From Saxidomus purpurata (Eukaryota > Mollusca > Bivalvia > Venerida > Veneridae): a stretch of 64,000 nt of DNA. Of this stretch, positions 37,001 through 50,372 are shown one piece after another. Location: assembly GCA_022818135.1 (NCBI GenBank), contig JAFMSR010000005.1, positions 21,571,854 through 21,635,853 on the forward strand, written 5' to 3'. Below the pieces are notes generated by a model that did not search any database, was not told the origin of the DNA, and was given only the letters and a program-made list of their open reading frames with translations. The position numbers and the translations under genes were made by a program. Position 1 is the first letter of the stretch, and every line of letters starts with the position of its first letter.

Positions 37001-40000
37001 GCGAAATTAGCTTCTTTGGTGGAATTTGAGTTCAAAAGACACACGTCATGATAAAGTCACGTCACGTCACGTCACGTCACGTCACGTCACGTCACGTCAC
37101 GTCACGCCATGATAAAGGAATAAGTAGAGGTTATTATACGGGGCAGGTGTGCCTTTAGGCGATATTGGCACACTTGGTGAGCTATTGGCCCGAGGGCTTT
37201 AGCCCGAGGGCCAATTTGAACCAAGTGTGCCAATATCGCCTTAAGGCACACCTGCCCCGTATAATTACCTTTTTATTGCATATGTTGAACATCAGTTTTG
37301 CTGAAAATAGGAAAAGATAAGACAAAAAGATACAAAACGCACATTCCTGCAATACTTATACTATTTCATAAAGATAAATGCCATTGAATGAACAAGACAA
37401 ATTTTGATGCAAAGCATCAAAGGCGCTGCGCATGTTTTTGAAACATGATTTAAAGGAATCAGAGTCATTTTAGAATATCAGTAAACAACCTATCAACGGG
37501 AAAAACCAAATACATTATGTTATTTGTAACTGTTATCATAATAAGTAAAAAACACATTTACTTTACTACAGTTACTACAGTTTAACAAAAAAATAAACGA
37601 ATCATAAAACAACCTTCCGTATAATGGTACGATGACGCCCATTAAACAAGGCTACAGCTCGTGGTCAGTAGACGCTTTTCGACGCAGACGAAACCCACGT
37701 GATTAATTTTGTCTTTACTATTGGTCAGTTGTTAGCGATGCTTTACATAACTTTCATTGAGACCCCATGTATCGCATAGTTAGGTGAACGGTCTTATTTA
37801 TAATGCCTACATTTTACTTTAGTATGTAGTAATTAAAATAGGTATTCATTAATTATTCACGTTGACAACATATGTATTTAAACTTCAAAATGTTTAGAGT
37901 TAGCAAAACAACTATTGAGACGTTTTTTTCTGAACTTTGATGAATCTGGCCGTAGGGTCCGTAAACAAAGCAATAAAAAAACCGTAACCTTCAAGTTTGT
38001 GGAAAAGTTATTAAATATCCTATGAATATGTCAAAAGTTTTGAATTAACGGTCGAAGACGTATGCATCTTGTATAGTATTGTTTGTAATCAGTTAATACT
38101 ATTTATTTATTCATTATAGGGAGTTTGTTCACACATAATACATAGTTTTTAGTTACAATAATAATGTTATTGGCTACTCCCTATTGATTATGCAACCCCT
38201 GGGGCATGGTAAAAATATAAACCTTATTCCAATACTGGCAGCCTTTGTTCCCCACAACCCCAATAATTTATCCATACTATTCACAAAAGCAAACGTGTTA
38301 GTTTCAAATGGTGAATTAACAAATTCTAACTTTATGAACGTTGACAAAGTGACTTGATGATAATTCTGTAAATCGTCTACGTTGTCAATTACGTCAACGT
38401 TTTCGCGTGCGAAAGAATAACGTGCGCATAGTTGACCGGAAATAGCCTCAATACGAAGTTTCTGGCACAATACAAGTGTGCCGATATCATTTATCGGCAT
38501 ACTATTGTCCCGTGATCGTTTTATCGGCCCGTATATCGACAATAAAAGGCAGATTTGATACTATATATAGTAACATATGCAATAATAAGGGTTTTTCTTC
38601 ATTTCGCCTACAGAACATGTACAAACAAAACTTAAATAAAAATCTCACAAAAGGGGGGAATTTTACCACATGCAATACAGCTTTATCATAGACGTTTGCG
38701 TGACAACCATAAGAAAGGAATGGCCAAGGACAGGTTGAGTTATTATACATTATGACCTTTGACCTACTGACCCCAAAATAATTAGTTTAAAAGAAAGCCC
38801 CCGGAAAAACGGAAAAAAAAAAACCCAAACCCCAAAAATCTTAACCCCCCTCTCCCCCCCCCCCCCCCCCCCCCCCCCCCCGTCTGCAAGTCAAATAGAA
38901 ACTATTCAATTATCCTGTTAAGTAAACCATTTTTTCTTAACCCGCGCCCCTGCCCCCGCCCGCCCCCCCTGACCTGTATTTATGATGTTACAGCTGTGTA
39001 CCGAAAATCATTCAAATTGTCGCCTTTTGAGTTGTCATCCGGAAACTGTTTTACATTGCCATAGAACTTGACCTGTATTTGATGATGTTAAAGCTGTGTA
39101 CCGAAAATTATTTATATTGGTGGAAGCCTTTATGAGTTATCAAAAGTCACACGTCATGACTTAAAGTCAACGTGACCTGTCACGTTCACGTACCAAAATT
39201 ATTAAATCGGAATAACAAGGCTTTAAATATTAGCTATCATCCGAAAACTGTTTACAGGTCCGAGGCCCCCGGCCCCCCCCCCCCCCCCCCCCCCCCCCCC
39301 AAGTTTGACCTTATTCAGAATTCACGTGTGTACCAACAAATTATTCAAAAGGGTAAAAAAGTCGTTCATGAGTTATCATTCGGAAACCATGAAAAGCAAC
39401 AGACCGACGACAAACCGACAAACAAACCGACAAGCTCACTCCTACATACCCCCCCCCCCCTGCTCCCCCCAAATCTTCCCCGTTTTGAGGGGGAATAAAA
39501 ATAACATCCTTAAACTCGTAACATATCAACCTACGTCCCATTTTACAGTACATACGTTACCGTTTCCAAGTTGTTTTTGTTGCGCTGAGCATTATGAAGA
39601 TAGTACGTGTATCTCCGAAGAACGACGGAGATCACCGAGTATAGGGGGATTTGAAATAAAAATACCTGTAAAGAACACTTAAAACTGACAAACTTTTTGT
39701 TAAAATTGTCACAAAGTGATAAAGGAATAACAAGGTTTTTTTTTTAGCTATTTTGCCTACAGTAGATGTACGAACAAGACTTAAAAATAACATCCTTAAA
39801 CTCGTAACATATCAACCTACGTCCCCTTTACAGATAAAACATTCTAATTTTGCTTCATCATGTTTGTTGTTTTTACTTTCGAACAATTTTGATACCATGG
39901 TGGATATAGATATTATACTTTTATTTGAAAAGTTCAGAATAATGGCGTTTGAAATTTAATCTATTTATCTTTCATTGGAACTATTATTAGTTTATTTTCG

Positions 40001-43000
40001 TAATCAATGTTTCTGCTTGAATTTAATAATATAAACATATAGTTTTCATATTGTCAGACTGGAACGGGATGCTCCCGGACCCCTATAAAGCATATTACGG
40101 GAGAGGGGGGATAATCAGGGTTACCCACTTTAGGCTATAATAACGGGGGAGGGGAATAATCAGGGTTACCCATTTTAGGGGGCCTCAAATTGAAAAAAAA
40201 AATATCCATTACTCATTCTGTCTCCATTACTCACCTCACTAACTAAAAGTCTTTAATTCCTCCATAAACCCATGGTAAGTAGTACGTTCTAGATCAAAAT
40301 TAAGATCATTTAGATGGCATATGAATGAGATTTTCAAGGTCCAAAAATATATAGCATATCCAACGGTGTATAAGATATAAATCAAACATCATTTATTTCC
40401 CTGTCATATCACGGTAGATCTTACAAAATGGAACCGCACGCCTTTCTAATGTTATTTTAATGATCAAAACCCATTATATGCGTACTTTACTTGATACGCG
40501 GCTTGTTTTTCTATCCCTTTTGATTGAAATTTTAGATTTGAATCAATATAAAAACCGTTTTTGTTTTCGTTAAAGATGTCACTCAACACTTTTTTCTGAT
40601 ATAAAAAAGGTCTTATTGTTCATTTTTCATTATATACAACTGGCTCTTTGAGATAACATCAAACTCTTCTGTATATGATTTTTCTTCTTAGCGTGAAACA
40701 TCTAATGGTACCTTTGTTCCAGTCCTGATGCGTTTGAGATAAGTCTATTTATACCACACGCATGCAAAGTAACATGTCGAATAAATAGTACCTCTAAATT
40801 ATAGCAAAGAAATGATATATGCGTTTTAAGTGTAAACTCATTAAATAAATATGCACTTATAAAAGTGATATTTAGTTTTGATTGACCAGTGGTGTGACTG
40901 TTTTCAATCTTGCCATGGGAACGAAGACAAGTCCAAGCTTTTTTATCATTCAAAAGAAGTGACGATTCTATAGTAATAACATTATTCATTTGATACATTG
41001 AATAGTTTAATATTTTTGTGTACATACATGTGTTTAAAATGAGTTACAAATTAGAAATGAGATATCGACAAAACATCGATTATCTTGTGTACTAATTTGG
41101 TGAGAAGGCGCTGCAATATCAAGACTTTCTATAAGTGAAATCTAAAAGGAAGAAGGAAAAATCTTGTGTACATAAGCGAAGCTCCTTAGTCCAGTCTATG
41201 TTGTTTAAGACTGTCCAATTTTCTTTCTAGACACCAATTAGCGCCGTTCTTGATTAAAGGGGCACTCCCTACATCTAGCAGATTATATTCTTGAAACATA
41301 GATTTTGTTTTCAATGAACGTAAACTGATAAATAAATACAATTTCAAAGAAGAACCTATGGCCAAAGATGCCTCGTTTAACCACAATTATTCAATATAGA
41401 GGCCCTCTGTAATAAATCGCATCCACCCATTAATTGTACAACAACAACTCTACATAGATTATTGAATGGTTTACGGTACTGCAGTTTAATTTAAACCGCT
41501 GATTTTATCGATAATGACTGGGAATGCATAGCTGAAACTTTTATGTTAAGTTAAAATACTTTCGAAGATTCTATTATTCATGTTTTGAAGGCAATTTAGT
41601 TTGGCATCAGTTATAGGGTATGTCCCTTTAATAGGTGGATCAGCTTTTTAAAGTCTACCTCATCAGGTCAATTAAACAACGAAAAAAAAACCTTCCATAG
41701 TCCATAGATGTTAGTTATAGCGGTAACAAATTACTATTTGTTACTATATAATTATATTTATTTCATTATTTTCTTTCAGGCACCCGTGCCTCCACGACCA
41801 TGGGGAGATACTATAAGAAACGCTACTGTTCTACCTCCGGCTTGCCCTCAAGCAACGGAGGGCGTGGCTTACATAGAGTACCATGTTCCAGGCTTTAATA
41901 AGACAAGCGAGGACTGCCTTTACCTCAATATATATGTCCCACGGGTATGTATTTTATACATGCTAAATGTGTATTACTGCAAATATTTCCTGGGTATGTG
42001 TATACTATTAAAAGCACTAAGTGCTCCATGCATATATATGTTCCACGTAGGATATATGATGAAACTTTTACTACATTATAATGTGTAGCTTTAAAATCTT
42101 AAGGCTGATGCCGCAGCCGCGCCGTTGTGCGCCGTTTCTGACACCCATGATTTGGAAATTTCAGCCGGGTGCCTTAATGTGCAACGTTGTAGCCACGTGA
42201 TAAACAACGATGTCGCCTCGTTGTGACACGACTGAGAGGGGAATCGGGTTATGCCTCGGTGGCGCCGCGCTGTGGTCTCAATATCGCCACGTTGTTCCAC
42301 GCTGTGCTTCGTTATGCCTCGCTTCCGCCACGCTGCAACCTAGTTCAGCTATAACTCGTTACGCACTGGCCCTGCAGACTTCTTTGACCATGTAGGAAAA
42401 AGTGATGTGTGCTACTCTAAATGCGTGCATCAGCGAGTGGTCTCCAGCGGCATGTTGACAGAGAGCGGCCGCAACTTTCAGACCTTTCAGACCTGCAGCG
42501 CTTTCTTGAACCAGGTGTCATTTTTCTTTAATCTTGGGGTCAGCCTGCCCACCAGCTCCTGAAATAGGAGAGGGTAAACTCTGAGGAAGTTCTTGAAGGC
42601 AGCCAAACCCTCCCTCCTAAGCTATGAATTGGTGGTATTGGCCGAACTCCACACCGGAGCCAGTTCCAGCAGAAAATGATGGCGGGGCCCGCTCTCTCCT
42701 TCTTCTTCTATGCTCTTCCCTCCTGAGTAGCACTATATTTTGCAGCATGTCTTGGTCCAGGGCTAGAACAGCATTCGCCAGTTTGAGATCCGTGGTAGAG
42801 GTTCAGCTCTTCGGCTTAAGCAAGAACACAAATGATTTGAGGTCCTAGATAAAGGGATATATATGTTGCGTCTCTGGCAGATAGCATATGATATCCTTGA
42901 CGTAGCAGAACGTATCAAATATAGCGTACCGCAACGAACCAAAACAGACCTCAACATATCAAAACGTAGCACAACATAGAAGAAACGTACCACAACGTCG

Positions 43001-46000
43001 TACAACGTATCATAGCGCGACACAGCGTGGCATAGTGCGGTACTAGGAACGTGGAAGCAACGGAGCCACTACGTAGCATAGCGCAGCACAACGTGTCCAC
43101 AAACGAAAAAGAACGTATCAACCGCCGGGACGCGAACTATGTTCACGTTATGTTACGTTTTTGTTACGTTATACTACGTTGTACCACGTTCTCGCCACCA
43201 TGTAGTACGTTGTGGGAAAACGCCAGCGAATTTTGAACACATGTTAAAAATAAACATTTCCAGTTCACCTTTTGCCACGTTTAATCACGTTTTAGTCATG
43301 TTGTTCTACGTTTGCTTACTTTGTAGCCACGTTTCCCAACGTAGCTAAACGTGGCGACCAAATCGTGACACGATGACTTGAGCATTAGGTTCAACTGAAC
43401 GTGAGATTGCTGCTTTTTGGCAATGTGGTATAAAATCAATCCGGGAAACTGTTTGCTTGTAAGATTCGATTAAATATTCCATAGGAAGTTGTCTTAAGTG
43501 AAGACACACCATTAAATCCCACAAAATGCAGCGTATTTTCATTTCTGGCTTTGCAATCGAGTTTGACAAGATTCATGATAACAAGCCCACAAACAATCAT
43601 TTGTCAACATGTAAATTTCAACCTGCCACTGCGCACCTCTTGAGGTACTTCCAGTAATTAGTTTGGCATTTAGCTGGAAACCACAAAGTTTCACAACTTT
43701 CTTGACTGCTTTTAGGCCGGCCACTCCCGGCTGTCAACGTTTTGTCTTTTTCAGTTAAGACTTTTTAGACAAATGTTCTTTAAATATGTCCTTCGTGGGT
43801 ACAAAAAAAACCCGTACTTCTGCAAAAATAGTTGAAAATTTTTTTATGTCTGCAGAGCGGAAATCATTTCGGCATATTCTCAGTTTAGTTTCCGTCAGCA
43901 TAACGGGATATAGCAAATTGACAAGACTTAGTTTCTCTAAAATACCTTGATAATGCCGAGTCGTAGAAGTTCGGCATCGTGCTCTGAACATTGTGTTAAA
44001 GGGACATACCCTATAACTGATGTCAAACTAAATAACCTCCAAAACATAAATAATATAACCTTTGGAAGTATTATAACTTAACCTAAAAGTTTAAGCTATG
44101 CATTCCCAGTCAGTATCGATAAAATAAGCGGTTTAAGATATACTGCAGTACCGCAAACCATTCAATAATCTATGTAGAGTTGTTGTTGTACAGTTAATGG
44201 GTGGATGCGATTAATTAAAGAAAGCCTCTATATTGACTTATTGTGGTAAAATGAGGCATTTTTCATCATAGGTTCTTCTGTGACATTGTTTTTATTTATC
44301 AGTTTACGTTCATTGAATACATATTCTATGTTTCGAGAATATAATCTGCTAGATGTAGGGAGTGCTTCTTTAATCCAAATGAGATCATTTTGAACTAAGG
44401 GGTAGTACTTACAAGAAAGATGCCGCTTCCTGGGACAAAGATATAACAAAATAAAGTCGATCAATTGCATTGGGTAGCATTTTTTCTTTTTAATTTACCA
44501 AATTGTTTATTTTTCGAGGCTATGCATGCATCATATTTATATATTTTAGGGAACACATCATCATCGCTCAATGCCCGTGCTTGTGTTTATTCATGGAGGT
44601 TCCTATCAGAATGGTATGGGTGCGATGTTTGACGGAAGTGTGCTGTCCACTCACGGAATTGTTGTGGTTACTTTTAACTACAGGCTCGGCCCTCTAGGTA
44701 CGTAGATAATTCCAGTTGTGTTATAACTGCTACACTGTTCACAAACTACAAATACTGTGGTATCGAGATCAGGGGTTATAGCCTTGACAAGTACTGTATG
44801 TGACGAATTCTTTCGGGATTTTTATTTTCGCGATGATTATTCGTTAAGCGCTATTTTAAAACATATTTTCTAAATCGATTTTTATTTCATGCACTCTGCT
44901 TGTATATGCTGCTGTTCGGACTGGACCGTTCCGAGAAATGTTTATCCCGGTAATTTAAGTACACGCGCATTATTTCTTTACTCTACATCACAGGACCTAA
45001 TTGCTTGAAACAAGTTCATAGACGGGTTTTAAGGGTTATATTTCTACAGTTTGAAAGATTACTCAAACAATGTTTTTGCATTCAACAGAATGAAGACAGA
45101 AAACTCATCAACTCTAGATCAAACTATTCCAGTATAGTGTTGTCCATCCAGATTTGTTTTTCCATCAAACTATTTTAACAGCCGGGTAAAGTTTCGAATT
45201 ACCGGGTCCTGTCCATTATCAAATTTATAAGGTGCGCCATAATTTACGCTGACAGAATTTATTTGTTTGTATAATTTTTGGAGGTATTTATCAAGTCGGC
45301 AAATATACTATATAACATTCTTAGGCAGTGATTCGTATCGACGGTTGCTTACTGGTTTCACCATGAACAATATGAATTGAACTGAATTTGTGTCTTATTT
45401 TAAGGCTTCATGAACTCGGCTGATGGCGTCATACGTGGAAATTACGGAATGCTTGACATGGTTGCAGCCCTACAGTGGATTCAGGGAAATATTGCTCATT
45501 TTAACGGCGATCCACAAAGTGTTACTATAGATGGCCACAGCGCCGGAGGTTGTAGTGTGGGCCTTCTTCTTATGTCACCGTTAGCTAAAGGCAGGTAACC
45601 ATTTTTACACCATAAGATATTTCAAAACTTAATATAAGAGAGCGAAAATAATGAGTATCATTCAAGTGACTGTGAATAGTTTATATAATTTTATTTTTGA
45701 TGCTCAAATTTAAAGTCCTAATTCTAAGAAAATATTTTGGATATAAGAAACTCTAACCTTATCGTATACAAGGTGTCAATTTGCCCTTTCGAGAAATGTT
45801 TGGCAGAAGCAAACCCTTTCATTCTTTTATTACAAAATACGCTAAAGTGTAGGCCTACATATAACTAGAGACTAGTGGATGCAAAAATTCTGTAGAATGA
45901 TGTATTTATGTGATGTATTTATATGTACATGTATTTATATAAAATACTGGTTCAAATGCATGTTACGTACATTACCTTGCGCATGGTAGAAATCAATGAC

Positions 46001-49000
46001 AATAACTGAGGCATCGCTTACCCGGTAACCTCGGCGTTTAACGCAGTATTCTAATGATCAAGTTGATCTATAACAACACTGCTAGGTACTTCATATTGCA
46101 CATAACACTTCAGTCATACTCATTATGTAATAAATGTAATTTATTAATATAAGATTTGTAATAAACTTAATAAACTGTACTTGTATATCAATGTATTACA
46201 TAAGATCGGCCTTGAATGTAAATCTAGGCATTTTTTTATGCTGCAACAGTTGCTTGCTACAATTAAAGAGGGTCATTATTCTGCCATAAACATAAAAAAA
46301 TTACTATGTTCCTGTACTACAAGGATTACAATTCCAGCGACTGATGCTAGATCTGTGATGATACACTGTATCCGAAATATTCGTAATATGTACTGTCCGG
46401 ATTTTGTAACACCACGACGTCAACGACGTCAACTTTACGCACCTGAATTAATATTCTTAGACTAACTATACGTGGATGCCACAACTAAATAATACCTCGA
46501 TAAGTGTGTCTTAGTTGCATAGATATAATTGCTGATCTCAACTTTGTGATTCGGAGATGTAAAACTTAAACTATTGTTGCAACGGCTTGTTTTTTTTTGT
46601 TTTATTTTGTTTTGTAACACAACAAATAATGGTGTATCAGAAGTTTCGGGACTGAAGCAGTCATTTATTTCCGTTTCTAGTGTAGAATACAAACCCTTCA
46701 TACGAACTTCAATTACATTTAATAATCATATACAGACAATAACTGTTTACCACAAATGAAATATAAAGACTACCATAAAGTGCCAGTGACTCAAGCTCGT
46801 AGCCTTTTTACTGAAAGGGAAATGCTTTACATGCACTTGTAAGGATAAATCGTAAATATTATCCCCAAGAACAGTAAGTGTTTGAATAACAGTTGCTAGG
46901 GTTGTATATCTATTGCATTCATTTTATAAGAACTATTTTAAACTAACATTTTTAACCGGTCCTGGTTTATCAATGAACGGGAGCGCCGGCAGCGTAAAAC
47001 AAGTGGTTTGAGGTCAATATATTTAGCTGGGAATGAATGCTTTCAAACTTGTAGCATGTAGGTGGTTCTTATGGAGATGTAAATTGGAATTGCATTCGGG
47101 GTCCCTAGGGTAAAGGTCAAGTTCGTTGTTACTAAAAATAGGAAAACGGTTTCCGTCAAATAACTTGTGCTAAGAATGAGTTATTGCTACGGAATTTGGA
47201 ATGTAGGTACGTTATGCTTATAGAGATGTAGCTTGGGATGGCATTTGGTGTTGGGTTAAAGTCAAGGTCGCTGTTACAAAAGATATACCTGTTTATGTTA
47301 CTGATATCAGTTTTATTACTTTTTCGGGATTCATATATCTTTTTTAAAGAAAATGTAAAATAATTATTCAACTTTTTAATTTCTACAGGTCTGTTCCATC
47401 GGGTAATTCAGCAAAGTGGTTCTCCATTGGGCCACTGGTCCGTCTCAAGGTTCGAAACGAAACCCAATTTTGTATACAAAATCTTCGCATCATCCGTGAA
47501 CTGTTATAGTAACAAATCGGTAGAAGTAAAGAGATGTATGCAACAGCTAGACACACAGGCACTCCAGCAAGTCATTACAGAAGAGTTTGAGGTAACATGT
47601 CACGTGACTTTAGTTGTTTTTTTTCCACGTGACTTTCGTGCTTGTAGATAAAAAAGACAGTTATACAGTTTTATTAAGATACAAAATACTTTAGTCAATA
47701 TGATATTGTTGGTTTTTTTTACGGTGAACATATGTTATTATTTTAGGATACTGTTGCCGTATAATGCAAATTTGGGGTGTTGCAGTTCTGTTGTTATAAA
47801 AAGGTATAAAAGTTTTTATTAAAACTGGAACTTAAATGTCATGGAGGTAGTGTAAGAAGGGTTATTAAATAATATGATTTTCTTTAACTACCCGACGTAA
47901 TAAAATAGGAAGAGGTATGATAAATTGAAAAGCAGGGCCAATAACAAAAAAGCAGGGCCAATATCACTTATTGGACCGGTCCAATAAAAGATTGCTGAAG
48001 AATGATTAGCTGTTGAGAAATCTCAGCTTCTGATTGGCTGATAATTTCAGATGTTTAGTTTCTTGAAAACGAAAACTGCCGCCATCTTGAATTCTGCTGA
48101 ATGCTTGAAGATTGAATGGCAGAAATGAAAATCAACTTTTAATCAATTTCTGTCTGAAAACCCAAGGCATTTAAATGGATAGAAAATGCTCCAACTAAGA
48201 AAATGAGTACCCACATCAATATGTTTATTCCAAAAATGAATATGTTAGAGGTATTTCTATTTACAGCTCTGCATGTACTTTCTGTTTCTGACGAGTTACT
48301 GACAGTTAAGATGATGGTCAATAAACAATGAATAATTTATAGTTTGATAAGTTATTTAATAAAATTGTCATTAAATGAGTGATTTGATATAGGCCCTATC
48401 ATTTGTCCTCTGGCACTATGCCCTCGGACAAATAACAGGGCCATTATCAAATCACTCATTTAATAACATATATTATAGGACTTTGATTTTGTGGTACTTC
48501 GCTTATTTTGAGGAGTATATAACGGTAAGACATGCATTTTACAACAACAGAATCTTTGACCTCGGATGCAAGGAAAGTTGATGTCCTTTTCTATTACTCT
48601 ATATATAAATTGTTGGAAACGTTTTACAGTGGAGCACCTCACTGACGCCGCAGTACCGTCCAGTGGTTGACGGACATTTTCTGCCGTACACGCCGGAACA
48701 AATGGTTGACACGGAACCTTTGAACGCAGTCTCCTTTCTAACCGGTGCTACACAGGATGAAGGACTCATGGCAGGTAAATAACATCTGGAAAGTATGTTT
48801 TTTATTAGATTAACGCTGTTTACTGAGTCATGTCTGCACTTAAAGATTCTTGGAATACAACGGTAAATCCCGAGTATAAGTCATGTCATTTACTATTGTT
48901 ATGGAAGGTTGTCCGTCCGTGCGGTGCCATAACTTTGGGCCGCTGTTACAAAATTAAACCTTCGGGTTTATGAACCAATGGAGGGAATATCACCAAATTA

Positions 49001-50327
49001 TGTAGTATCTTTGCATTTTCGCCTTTCAAAAACAGGAAATGGTTCTGGTTCAGTGCACACAGGGGCAACTGTTACTAAAAAGAGAAAACCTATTAAATCG
49101 CTTCTTTACACGAACAAATGGCTGGAATGTCATCAAAACGTTAAAACAAGACAGAAAAGCACACACGGCCCGTTGTTACTAAAAAAGAAGAAAAACTTGG
49201 CTTCACTACAGCACTACACAAAACCACAGTACTTGCATGGTAACCATGATAACAACATTAATGTCTAGTGACATAATTTCAGCTGCAGAACACATTAAAT
49301 TCATGTTGGTCAGATTAGCTACTTAGGCCCCAATTTGAAGCTCTTGTTTCTGAATAGACTCGTCATAATTTGATAAATTATCATAGTTATCAAATTATCA
49401 TAGTAGCCTATAACGAAGCAAAGTCTAGAGGTTTTAAGAAGAGAGGCTCTTCAGGGGGTGTTTCTCTTTTCTTACACATTCAATATAGACACTTATAGGG
49501 ACATACCGAACAAATAACCACCATGATATAAATATTAGAATCTTTGGAAGAATTATAACTAAAAGTTTCAGCTATGTAATCCCAGTCATTATCGATAAAA
49601 TCAGCGGTTTAAAATATACTGCAGTACCGTAAACCATTCAGTAACTTATGTATAGTTGTTGTTGTACAATTAATGGGTGGATGCGATTTATTACAGAAAG
49701 CCTCTACATTATTAGTTGGTAATACGCGGTTTAACCGTATTTTCTGACATTATTTTTACTAGAAAAAGCTATGTATCTAAAACCTAATCTACTAGAGTAG
49801 GAGTGCGTCTTGACATGGTCCTTAATGAATGATTTCCTAGAATCTATGACCCTCAGTCAGTGAGAAGCTTTATATGCATGATTTCTTAACTTCAGCTACT
49901 TGACAAACATTCCCAACCACGCGAGAAGGTCCATTTGTTGGTCATGCCATCCGACCGGTGTTGTAAGTAATAACTGTATATTGAAATTAAAAACAGTATT
50001 TAATGGCAGTAATAAATTACTTCCCCTTGTGGACCCACGAACATTCTGTATCATTTTCGATTTATGAAAAGTATGTTAACGCGAACTATTAAGCATGAGC
50101 ATTGTCATGTAAACCTATACCTTTTATGACATAAAGAATTCAGCACCTGGTGTCTGATCAAAAATCTATGACCTAGTTATTGAATATTTAGTGAATCATA
50201 CTAAGCTAATCACACATCATATTATTAAAAAGTCAAGCTGCCATGCCATGCATTGTGTTAGCGCCTGTTCGCCTCATGGATCAAGGGCCCCTTTTACCAA
50301 AGCTTAAACTATAAATTCTCTCTTGTG

Positions 50328-50372
<45 letters not shown>

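Noticed and set aside
38174..38542. 122-codon minus-strand frame in intron 1
   Set aside because: No motif, no splice context, no recognised homology. A random frame of this length is possible in 64 kb.
42763..43023. 86-codon minus-strand frame
   Set aside because: It is translated from the ACGT-rich repeat arm. Its tyrosine/valine/arginine periodicity reflects the short DNA repeat.
45595..45600. GT donor for exon 4
   Set aside because: Using it breaks the conserved reading frame and gives a stop in exon 5. The GC donor four bases earlier fits the protein family.
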